DNA of 60,131 nt. It comes from Bacteroidaceae bacterium (GTDB lineage: Bacteria > Bacteroidota > Bacteroidia > Bacteroidales > Bacteroidaceae). The position numbers and the translations under genes are program-made. Location: contig JAUUPT010000021.1 of the NCBI GenBank assembly GCA_030843315.1, positions 1-60,131 on the forward strand. The letters run 5' to 3'. Below the pieces are notes generated by a model. The model was not told the origin of the DNA. It was given only the letters and a program-made list of their open reading frames with translations, and did no database searches. Positions 8,641 through 15,781 of the stretch are shown here, piece by piece. Numbering within the stretch: position 1 is the stretch's first letter; every line of letters begins with the position of its first letter.

Positions 8641-9612
8641 ATGAATGTAATTCTGATTGCAGTGATTTCATTGGGGGTTATAGCGCTGGTAGCTGCTGCT
8701 ATCCTCTACCTGGCTTCCAAGAAATTCGCCGTGTATGAAGATCCGCGAATAGCGCAGGTGGCAGAGGTCTTGCCCCAAGCCAACTGCGGAGGATGTGGTT
8801 ACCCCGGTTGTAGCGGATTTGCAGACGCTTGTGTAAAGGCAGGTTCGCTGGAAGGCAAATCTTGTCCGGTAGGCGGACAGGCTGTCATGACGCAGATTGC
8901 CGAGATACTGGGCTTGGATGCTGCTGCTTCCGATCCTATGGTTGCGGTAGTGAGATGTTATGGAACTTGTGCCAACCGCCCTCGTGTCAACCAATACGAT
9001 GGAGCAAAGAGTTGCGCTATTGCAGCTTCTCTTTACGGTGGTGAAACGGGTTGTAGCTTTGGCTGTTTGGGTTGTGGCGACTGTGTTGCAGCTTGCCAGT
9101 TCGATGCTATCCACATGAATCCCGAAACCGGCCTTCCCGAAGTGGATGAAGCGAAGTGTACGGCTTGTGGAGCCTGTGTCAAGGCTTGTCCCAAGGCTAT
9201 TATCGAAATTCGTCCGCAGGGCAAGAAGTCGCGCCGTATCTACGTGCAATGTGTCAATAAGGATAAGGGTGCTGTGGCGCGCAAAGCCTGTACCGTTGCT
9301 TGTATCGGTTGTGGTAAGTGCATGAAGGTATGTCCGTTCGAAGCAATCACACTCGAAAACAATCTGGCTTACATTGACCCCAATAAGTGCAAATCTTGCC
9401 GTAAGTGCGAAGAGGCATGTCCGCAAAACACAATCATCGCGCTCAACTTCCCGCCACGCAAGCCGAAGGCTGATGATGCTGCCCCGGTTGCCAAGAAAGC
9501 CGAAGCGACTCCTAAAGCGACTGCTCCTAAGGTTGCCGAAGCTCCTAAAGCAACAGAGACTCCGAAGTCTCCTGAAACCGTTGCAACAGAGGCTCCGAAG
9601 GCAGAGGCATAA
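8641..9612 (+). CDS. rnfB: Rnf complex subunit RnfB, polyferredoxin with Ala/Pro/Lys-rich tail
   Basis: 323 residues. RnfB takes electrons from reduced ferredoxin and passes them into the Rnf complex, which reduces NAD+ and pumps Na+ or H+. Parts in order: membrane anchor (about 3-25), the RnfB 4Fe-4S domain C-G-G-C-G-Y-P-G-C (Cys49-Cys57, plus Cys64 and Cys75), then four ferredoxin-type Cys runs (about 138-152, 173-183, 217-231 and 250-260, e.g. C-T-A-C-G-A-C-V-K-A-C). The last 50 residues or so (272-323) are low-complexity, built from A-P-K-A-T / E-A-P-K blocks, and are not part of the family core. It lies 33 bp after rseC. Confidence 0.96.
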   Translation: MNVILIAVISLGVIALVAAAILYLASKKFAVYEDPRIAQVAEVLPQANCGGCGYPGCSGFADACVKAGSLEGKSCPVGGQAVMTQIAEILGLDAAASDPMVAVVRCYGTCANRPRVNQYDGAKSCAIAASLYGGETGCSFGCLGCGDCVAACQFDAIHMNPETGLPEVDEAKCTACGACVKACPKAIIEIRPQGKKSRRIYVQCVNKDKGAVARKACTVACIGCGKCMKVCPFEAITLENNLAYIDPNKCKSCRKCEEACPQNTIIALNFPPRKPKADDAAPVAKKAEATPKATAPKVAEAPKATETPKSPETVATEAPKAEA

Positions 9613-9651
9613 ATTAATAAGTAAATAAACGACTATAAAATACAGAATTGT

Positions 9652-10989
9652 ATGTTGAAGACATTTTCAATTGGTGGAGTTCATCCACACGAAAATAAAC
9701 TTTCAGCACATCAGCCTATCATCAAGGCAGAGATTCCGGCAAAGGCCGTTATCTTGTTGGGGCAGCACATCGGTGCTCCCGCCAAGCCTGTTGTGGTCAA
9801 AGGTGATGTAGTGAAAGTAGGTACGAAGATTGCCGAACCCGGCGGCTTTGTATCAGCAGCCATTCATTCATCTGTCAGCGGAAAGGTCGCTAAGATTGAC
9901 ACGATTGTCGATGCCAGCGGTTATGCCAAACCTGCCATCTTCATTGACGTGGAAGGTGACGAATGGGAAGAAACCATCGACCGCACCGATACGTTGGTGA
10001 AGGAATGCAACCTGACTGCCGAAGAAATAGTGAAGAAGATTGCCGATGCCGGTATCGTTGGTTTGGGTGGTGCTTGTTTCCCTACGCAAGTGAAGTTGTG
10101 CCCCCCCCCTGCCTTCAAGGCCGAATGTGTTATTATCAATGCTGTGGAGTGCGAACCCTATCTGACTGCCGACCACCAGCTGATGCTGGAACATGCCGAA
10201 GAAATCATGGTAGGCGTATCCATCCTGATGAAAGCCGTAAAGGTGAACAAAGCATTTATCGGTATTGAAAACAATAAGCCCGACGCCATCCAGTTGATGA
10301 CGAAAGTTGCTTCCAGCTATGCTGGTATAGAAGTCGTTCCTTTGAAGGTACAATATCCGCAAGGAGGCGAAAAGCAATTAATCGACGCCGTTATCAGCCG
10401 CCAGGTTGCAGCCGGTGCACTGCCCATCTCTACCGGAGCCGTTGTCCAAAACGTAGGTACCGCATTTGCTGTTTACGAAGCAGTTCAGAAGAACAAACCC
10501 TTGTTCGAACGCATCATAACCGTGACAGGCAAGTCTTTGGCCAAACCGTCCAACTTCCTGGCGCGTATCGGCACCCCAATGAAGCAACTGATCGATGCTT
10601 GCGGCGGTCTGCCCGAAGATACAGGTAAGATTATCGGCGGCGGCCCTATGATGGGCAAAGCCCTGGTCAATACGGATGTGCCCACTGCCAAAGGTAGCTC
10701 CGGCATCCTTATTATGAATGATAAGGAAGCCAAGCGTGGCGACATACAGCCTTGTATCCGTTGTGCCAAGTGCGTAGGTGCCTGCCCCATGGGATTGGAA
10801 CCCTACCTGCTTGCCACCGTATCGGCTCATGGAGATTTTGAGAGAGTAGAGAAAGAAGACATCATGTCGTGTATCGAATGCGGTTCATGCCAGTTCACTT
10901 GTCCTTCCAATCGTCCGATGCTGGATTACATCCGCTTGGGCAAGGGCAAAGTGGGAGCGCTGATCCGTGCACGTCAAGCTAAAAAATAA
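9652..10989 (+). CDS. rnfC: Rnf complex subunit RnfC, NADH-binding
   Basis: 445 residues. RnfC carries the NAD(H)/FMN site at the end of the Rnf electron chain. The N-terminus K-T-F-S-I-G-G-V-H-P-H-E-N-K is characteristic. A Rossmann-like NADH-binding region (about 125-260) holds G-L-G-G-A-C-F-P-T and N-A-V-E-C-E-P-Y. Two 4Fe-4S motifs follow: C-I-R-C-A-K-C-V-G-A-C-P (Cys368-378) and C-I-E-C-G-S-C-Q-F-T-C-P (Cys407-417). A run of nine C bases at 10101-10109 encodes C-P-P-P; gain or loss of one C would truncate the protein near residue 155. The frame is intact here. Confidence 0.97.
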   Translation: MLKTFSIGGVHPHENKLSAHQPIIKAEIPAKAVILLGQHIGAPAKPVVVKGDVVKVGTKIAEPGGFVSAAIHSSVSGKVAKIDTIVDASGYAKPAIFIDVEGDEWEETIDRTDTLVKECNLTAEEIVKKIADAGIVGLGGACFPTQVKLCPPPAFKAECVIINAVECEPYLTADHQLMLEHAEEIMVGVSILMKAVKVNKAFIGIENNKPDAIQLMTKVASSYAGIEVVPLKVQYPQGGEKQLIDAVISRQVAAGALPISTGAVVQNVGTAFAVYEAVQKNKPLFERIITVTGKSLAKPSNFLARIGTPMKQLIDACGGLPEDTGKIIGGGPMMGKALVNTDVPTAKGSSGILIMNDKEAKRGDIQPCIRCAKCVGACPMGLEPYLLATVSAHGDFERVEKEDIMSCIECGSCQFTCPSNRPMLDYIRLGKGKVGALIRARQAKK

Positions 10990-10995
10990 CGAAGT

Positions 10996-11988
10996 ATGAA
11001 TAAATTAATCGTATCCCTTTCACCCCACGTTCATGGTGGTGACAGCGTGAAGAAGAATATGTACGGCGTGCTCATAGCATTGATTCCGGCATTCCTTGTA
11101 TCGCTTTACTTTTTCGGACTGGGTGCGCTGATTGTTACGGTCACCTCTGTGCTGGCCTGCTTGTTCTTTGAATGGGCTATCGGCAAATTCCTGTTGAAGA
11201 AAGCAACCACAACCATCTGCGACGGCTCTGCCATTATCACCGGTGTGTTGCTGGCATTCAATTTACCATCCAACCTTCCCATCTGGATTATCCTTCTGGG
11301 CGCTTTGTTTGCTATCGGTGTAGGCAAGATGTCCTTCGGTGGTTTGGGTTGCAATCCTTTCAACCCGGCATTGCTGGGACGTGTGTTCCTGCTGCTCTCT
11401 TTTCCTGTGCAGATGACGACTTGGCCGGCTGTCGGTCAGCTCACTGCCTATACCGATGCCACTACGGCCGCTACGCCGCTTGCCATCATGAAGGGAGTTA
11501 TCAATGGCGCTCCGGGGGTGTCGTTGAACGATCTTCCGGGAGCTTTCGACCTGCTGGTCGGCAACAATGGTGGCTGTCTCGGTGAGGTCAGTGCATTGGC
11601 GTTGCTGCTGGGCCTTGCCTATATGCTGTGGAAGAAGATTATTACCTGGCATGTTCCTGTATCTATCCTGGCTACGGTATTTGTGTTCTCCGGTATCATG
11701 TATCTGGTTAATCCCGAGCTTTATGTATCTCCGGTGGTGCAACTGCTTTCCGGTGGTTTGATGCTGGGTGCCATCTTCATGGCTACGGACTATGTCACTT
11801 CCCCTATGAGCCACAAAGGTATGCTCATCTATGGTGTGTGTATCGGTCTGCTCACGGTGGTTATCCGTCTGTTCGGTGCATATCCCGAAGGAATGTCATT
11901 CGCTATTCTCATTATGAATGCGTTCACTCCGCTCATTAACACGTATGTCAAACCTAAACGCTTTGGGGAGGTAGCGAAGAAGAAATGA
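10996..11988 (+). CDS. rnfD: Rnf complex subunit RnfD, membrane flavoprotein
   Basis: 330 residues, mostly hydrophobic with about nine to ten membrane segments, matching RnfD/NqrB. It starts 6 bp after rnfC. RnfD normally carries covalent FMN on a Thr in an S-G-A-T-P-L-type motif; here the sequence is T-T-A-A-T-P-L (residues 156-162), so Thr160 is the expected site, with Ala in the place of Gly. It forms part of the ion-translocating membrane core with RnfA, RnfE and RnfG. Confidence 0.96.
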   Translation: MNKLIVSLSPHVHGGDSVKKNMYGVLIALIPAFLVSLYFFGLGALIVTVTSVLACLFFEWAIGKFLLKKATTTICDGSAIITGVLLAFNLPSNLPIWIILLGALFAIGVGKMSFGGLGCNPFNPALLGRVFLLLSFPVQMTTWPAVGQLTAYTDATTAATPLAIMKGVINGAPGVSLNDLPGAFDLLVGNNGGCLGEVSALALLLGLAYMLWKKIITWHVPVSILATVFVFSGIMYLVNPELYVSPVVQLLSGGLMLGAIFMATDYVTSPMSHKGMLIYGVCIGLLTVVIRLFGAYPEGMSFAILIMNAFTPLINTYVKPKRFGEVAKKK

Positions 11989-12671
11989 AAAAGTTAGAAT
12001 CATCCTTGAAGAATATGTTGCTGGTGCTTACGGGCGTTACGGCTATCTCCGTGGCCCTGCTGGCTTTTGTAAACGAATTGACGAAAGAACCTATTGCGCA
12101 AGCTAATGCCAAAACTTTGAGCGATGCTGTCAGTGCAGTGGTTCCGGGCTTCGACAACGACCCTATTGCAGAAAAGAAAGTACAAGAGGTGAACGGCGTC
12201 GAGTATTTTGTGTATCCCGCTACCAAAGGCGGCACATACATCGGTGCTGCTGTAGAAGCTGTAGCCATGGGTTTTGGTGGTGAGCTGAAAGTACTGGTAG
12301 GTTTCGATGCCGATGGCAAGATTATAGATTACTCTTTACTGTCTCATGTCGAAACTCCGGGATTGGGCTCTAAGGCTGCCGATTGGTTTAAGAAAGGCAA
12401 TAAAGGTGATGTCACAGGTATCAATCCGGGTGAAACCCCGCTGAAGGTAAGCAAGGACGGTGGCCAGATAGACGCCATTACGGCTTCTACCATTACATCG
12501 CGTGCGTTCTTGAATGCGGTGAATGCTGCCTATGCCGCTTATGCCGGTCAAGAAACCTCCGATGGTACTACGGGCGCTTCTCAAAAGGTGGCCGACCCTG
12601 CCGGCGCAACAAATGCCGATACGGGAGCTACAACTAAAGTTGAACCTGCTGATTCTGTCAGCGCTAAATAA
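11985..12671 (+). CDS. rnfG: Rnf complex subunit RnfG, covalent FMN-binding
   Basis: 228 residues, ATGA overlap with rnfD, so translation is probably coupled. One N-terminal membrane anchor (about 10-29) and an FMN-binding domain facing the periplasm. H-V-E-T-P-G-L-G (about 121-128) is the conserved loop, and D-A-I-T-A-S-T-I-T-S (163-172) is the flavinylation site, with Thr169 the expected FMN-bearing residue and Ala-Ser in place of the usual Gly-Ala. The last 40 residues are low-complexity (G/A/T/D-rich) and look like a lineage-specific tail. The flavin-transferase gene apbE is not in this window. Confidence 0.96.
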   Translation: MKKLESSLKNMLLVLTGVTAISVALLAFVNELTKEPIAQANAKTLSDAVSAVVPGFDNDPIAEKKVQEVNGVEYFVYPATKGGTYIGAAVEAVAMGFGGELKVLVGFDADGKIIDYSLLSHVETPGLGSKAADWFKKGNKGDVTGINPGETPLKVSKDGGQIDAITASTITSRAFLNAVNAAYAAYAGQETSDGTTGASQKVADPAGATNADTGATTKVEPADSVSAK

Positions 12672-12687
12672 GAAAGGAGTAGAAGAC

Positions 12688-13272
12688 ATGAATAATTTTA
12701 AAGTTATGATGAACGGGATTATCAAAGAGAATCCTATATTTGTGCTCCTGCTTGGTATGTGTCCCACGTTGGGCACCACCTCTTCCGCCATTAACGGTAT
12801 GGGTATGGGGTTGGCCACAATGTTTGTGCTCATTTGTTCCAATGTGGTAATTTCCGCTATCAAGAATCTGATTCCCGATATGGTGCGTATCCCTTCGTTT
12901 ATTGTGGTGATAGCATCGTTCGTTACGCTGTTGCAGATGATCATGCAAGCTTATGTACCTGCGCTCTATGCTACGTTGGGACTGTTCATTCCACTGATTG
13001 TTGTAAACTGTATCGTTCTGGGGCGTGCCGAAGCATTTGCAGCCAAGAACACTCCGGTTTCTTCTCTCTTTGACGGTTTGGGCATGGGCTTGGGCTTCAC
13101 CATTGCCTTGACGCTGCTGGGCGCTGTACGCGAGTTCTTGGGAACCGGCAAGATCTTCAACCTGACCATCTTCCCCGAAGAATACGGTATGCTGGTCTTC
13201 GTCCTTGCTCCGGGTGCATTTATAGCTTTGGGCTACCTCATTGCTTTGATTAACAGTTTCAAGAAAGCATAA
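12688..13272 (+). CDS. rnfE: Rnf complex subunit RnfE
   Basis: 194 residues from ATG 12688, chosen because it follows AAAGGAGT with good spacing and starts like RnfE (N-N-F-K-V-M-M-N-G-I-I-K-E-N-P). The frame is open upstream to 12523, but that part only overlaps rnfG. Six membrane segments. RnfE and RnfA are paralogues with opposite topology that form the membrane core of Rnf. The motif G-M-C-P-T-L-G-T-T supplies the conserved Cys of the family that helps bind the membrane iron centre. Confidence 0.95.
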   Translation: MNNFKVMMNGIIKENPIFVLLLGMCPTLGTTSSAINGMGMGLATMFVLICSNVVISAIKNLIPDMVRIPSFIVVIASFVTLLQMIMQAYVPALYATLGLFIPLIVVNCIVLGRAEAFAAKNTPVSSLFDGLGMGLGFTIALTLLGAVREFLGTGKIFNLTIFPEEYGMLVFVLAPGAFIALGYLIALINSFKKA

Positions 13273-13282
13273 TTTGTAGACT

Positions 13283-13861
13283 ATGGAATATATATTAATA
13301 TTTATCTCGGCAATCTTTGTAAATAACATCGTATTGTCTCAATTCCTGGGCATCTGTCCGTTTCTGGGAGTTTCCAAGAAAGTGGAGACAGCATTGGGTA
13401 TGTCCGCTGCGGTAGCATTTGTGCTCACCATTGCCACTATCGTTACGTTCCTTATTCAGAAGTATGTGCTCGATACCTTTGGTCTGGGCTATTTGCAGAC
13501 CATTACCTTTATCCTGGTAATTGCCGCCCTGGTGCAGATGGTAGAAATCATCCTGAAGAAAGTATCACCTTCCTTGTACCAGGCTTTGGGTGTATTTCTG
13601 CCGCTGATTACTACTAACTGTTGTATTCTTGGTGTGGCTATTCTTGTTATCCAAAAGGACTATGACCTGCTGACAGGCGTTGTTTACGCATTCTCCACCG
13701 CCATCGGTTTCGGCTTGGCTTTGACTCTGTTTGCCGGATTGCGTGAGCAGATGAGCCTGGTAAATATACCGAAGGGTATGCGCGGAACTCCTATCGCTCT
13801 GATAACTGCCGGCTTGCTGGCTATGGCATTTATGGGATTCTCAGGAGTCGTAAAACTCTAA
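13283..13861 (+). CDS. rnfA: Rnf complex subunit RnfA
   Basis: 192 residues, six membrane segments, 10 bp after rnfE. It has the paired motif L-G-I-C-P-F-L-G-V-S (about residues 23-32), whose Cys lies opposite that of RnfE, and T-T-N-C-C-I-L-G-V-A in the second half. It is the last gene of the rnf operon; a terminator follows within 60 bp. Confidence 0.96.
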   Translation: MEYILIFISAIFVNNIVLSQFLGICPFLGVSKKVETALGMSAAVAFVLTIATIVTFLIQKYVLDTFGLGYLQTITFILVIAALVQMVEIILKKVSPSLYQALGVFLPLITTNCCILGVAILVIQKDYDLLTGVVYAFSTAIGFGLALTLFAGLREQMSLVNIPKGMRGTPIALITAGLLAMAFMGFSGVVKL

Positions 13862-13887
13862 ATGAGTAAAAGCGCTGCGAAAAAATG

Positions 13888-13920
13888 AAAGGGAATAGAC
13901 TAATTTTTATTCCCTTTTTA
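13888..13920 (+). terminator. Terminator of the rnf operon
   Basis: Perfect 10-bp arms AAAGGGAATA / TATTCCCTTT around an 11-base loop, followed by TT. It lies 27 bp after rnfA. Confidence 0.8.
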
Positions 13921-13942
13921 TGTTTTTATTAATTTATTTCCT

Positions 13943-13950
13943 TACATTTG
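13943..13950 (+). promoter_or_regulatory. -7 element for galE
   Basis: TACATTTG matches TAnnTTTG and lies 45 bp before the preferred galE start. The predicted transcript start (about 13956) falls just before the alternative upstream ATG at 13962. Confidence 0.6.
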
Positions 13951-13994
13951 TAGCGCTATAAATGACCAAAGGACTAAATTGTCTATATTTTAAT

Positions 13995-15029
13995 ATGAAA
14001 GAGAAGATTTTAGTTACTGGTGGAACTGGCTACATCGGTTCTCATACAGTGGTTGAACTTCAGAACGCAGGTTATGAAGTTGTTATTATTGATAATTTGT
14101 CAAACTCCAGCGCAGACGTTGTAGATAACATTGAAAAAGTATCTGGCATCCGTCCCGCATTCGAGAAAGTAGATTGCTTGGATTTTGCCGGTCTTGACGC
14201 TGTGTTTACCAAATATAAAGGCATTAAAGCTATCATCCACTTTGCAGCAAGCAAAGCCGTGGGCGAGTCTGTTCAGAAGCCATTGCTTTACTATCGCAAC
14301 AATTTGGTTTCATTGATCAACCTGCTCGAATTAATGCCGAAACATGGAGTAGAAGGTATTGTATTCTCCTCTTCTTGTACCGTATACGGTCAGCCGGACG
14401 AACTTCCGGTGACGGAGCAAGCTCCTATCAAGAAGGCCGAATCTCCTTATGGAAACACGAAGCAGATCAACGAAGAGATCATTCGTGATACAATTACTTC
14501 CGGCGCTCCTATCAATGCCATTTTATTGCGTTACTTCAATCCGATTGGTGCACATTCCACCGCTTTACTTGGTGAATTGCCCAACGGTGTTCCGCAAAAC
14601 CTTATACCGTATCTCACCCAGACGGCTATCGGTATCCGCGAGAAACTGAGTGTCTTTGGTGATGATTACAATACGCCCGACGGATCATGTATCCGCGACT
14701 TCATCAATGTAGTTGATCTGGCGAAGGCGCACGTAGTTGCTATCGATCGCATTTTGGGCGGCAAGCAGAAAGAGAAGGTAGAGGTCTTCAATATCGGTAC
14801 AGGCCGTGGCCTTTCCGTACTTGAGTTAATCAATGCTTTCGAGAAAGCTACGGGTGTGAAGCTGAACTATCAGATTGTAGGTCGTCGTGCCGGTGATATC
14901 GAGAAGGTATGGGCTAACCCTGAATTGGCAAACAATGAATTGGGTTGGAAGGCAGAGACAAGCATCGAAGATACGTTGCTTTCTGCATGGAAATGGCAGT
15001 TGAAACTTCGTGAAAGAGGTATTCAATAA
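13995..15029 (+). CDS. galE: UDP-glucose 4-epimerase GalE
   Basis: 344 residues from ATG 13995. The in-frame ATG at 13962 would add eleven residues (M-T-K-G-L-N-C-L-Y-F-N) not seen in the family. It interconverts UDP-glucose and UDP-galactose for galactose use and surface polysaccharides. The Rossmann motif G-G-T-G-Y-I-G lies at residues 9-15, the catalytic Ser is in S-S-S-C-T-V-Y-G and the Tyr/Lys pair in S-P-Y-G-N-T-K. Length and C-terminal region (G-R-R-A-G-D-I) fit true GalE. Single-gene unit. Confidence 0.95.
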   Translation: MKEKILVTGGTGYIGSHTVVELQNAGYEVVIIDNLSNSSADVVDNIEKVSGIRPAFEKVDCLDFAGLDAVFTKYKGIKAIIHFAASKAVGESVQKPLLYYRNNLVSLINLLELMPKHGVEGIVFSSSCTVYGQPDELPVTEQAPIKKAESPYGNTKQINEEIIRDTITSGAPINAILLRYFNPIGAHSTALLGELPNGVPQNLIPYLTQTAIGIREKLSVFGDDYNTPDGSCIRDFINVVDLAKAHVVAIDRILGGKQKEKVEVFNIGTGRGLSVLELINAFEKATGVKLNYQIVGRRAGDIEKVWANPELANNELGWKAETSIEDTLLSAWKWQLKLRERGIQ

Positions 15030-15063
15030 CAAAATTGAGTTTGTGTTTTTTAACAAATAGGAA

Positions 15064-15258
15064 ATAAACAAATGCCTCCCCGCATTTGTTTATAAACTGC
15101 AAATCAGCCTGACGCTGTTTATGTATATGTGAATATCCGTAATACGGTACTTATGCCTCCCCGGCATAGACAGGTAAGATTGCATAGTAGTTTTGTCGTG
15201 TTTTATTTTGTGTTTGTGTTGTGAATAAGCCTTGTCGAGAGACAAGGCTTATTTTTTT
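15064..15258 (+). ncRNA. Candidate small RNA or structured 3' UTR with C-rich loop hairpins
   Basis: In the 752-bp gap after galE: a perfect 12-bp stem (15064-15075 with 15082-15093) closed by a CTCCCC loop, a perfect 6-bp stem TATGCC/GGCATA (15152-15168) closed by TCCCC, a small CCGT/ACGG hairpin between them, and a strong terminator at 15224. Two hairpins presenting the same CCCC-rich loop and ending in an intrinsic terminator look like an RNA that pairs with G-rich targets. No -7 promoter was seen just upstream, so it could also be processed from the galE transcript. Not matched to any named RNA by me. Confidence 0.35.
15224..15258 (+). terminator. Strong intrinsic terminator downstream of galE
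   Basis: Perfect 13-bp arms (15224-15236 and 15241-15253; core AAGCCTTGTC / GACAAGGCTT) with a GAGA tetraloop, running into a T tract. It is nearly symmetric but T-rich only on the plus side. Confidence 0.88.
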
Positions 15259-15305
15259 GTCGAAGCGCGGATATATACAAGAAATTCAGCTATGCAAGTA
15301 GGGTA

Positions 15306-15388
15306 AAACACATCATCTGTTTACCCTAAACACATCATCAGTTTGCTGTAAACGCATCATGCGTTCAGGGTAAACACATGATGCGTTT
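15306..15388. repeat. 22-bp-pitch palindromic array B (4 units)
   Basis: Four 17-bp units start at 15306, 15328, 15350 and 15372, exactly 22 bp apart, with linkers ACCCT, GCTGT and AGGGT. The units are AAACACATCATCTGTTT and variants; the first is the exact reverse complement of the third unit of array A (2635). It lies between the galE-region terminator and the ATP synthase promoter. Confidence 0.9.
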
Positions 15389-15589
15389 CGGGAGATTGTA
15401 AATAAGGCGATAAGAACATCGCAAATGGAGTGAAATGCGAGGCAAAGACAATTACAACAGTAAGCATACTGTTAATCAACGTTATTATTTCTATTGGCAA
15501 ATTGTTCTATTTGTAGTATAAATCGTTCAAAACCGTCTTTTTGGGTATAAAAAAGCTATAAGAGAGAACAATTAGGGTGGATTTGTTTA
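15389..15589. other. AT-rich spacer before the atp promoter, nothing recognised
   Basis: About 200 bp without a plausible gene. It holds scattered AT-rich stretches and no repeat or hairpin that I could support. Confidence 0.5.
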
Positions 15590-15597
15590 TACATTTG
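15590..15597 (+). promoter_or_regulatory. -7 element of the ATP synthase operon
   Basis: TACATTTG fits TAnnTTTG; the expected start near 15603 gives a leader of about 180 bases before atpD. No good -33 TTTG lies at the right distance, so the -7 call rests on one box. Confidence 0.5.
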
Positions 15598-15781
15598 CAA
15601 AGTTGTTTATATAACTATTGGGATGAACAAACCATTGCTGTCAGATGTTAATAAGTTCGATAAACTTATTGAGAATTGAAGAAAGACGCGACTTGGCTGA
15701 TTTACTGAATAGAGGATACACGCGACTTAATAGGATTGATTAGTTGAAATAATTAAGGAAACAGAATAAAATAGATTGCTT

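Noticed and set aside
13962..13994. Upstream ATG for galE
   Set aside because: It would add residues not seen in GalE and begins almost at the predicted transcript start; ATG 13995 gives the usual N-terminus.
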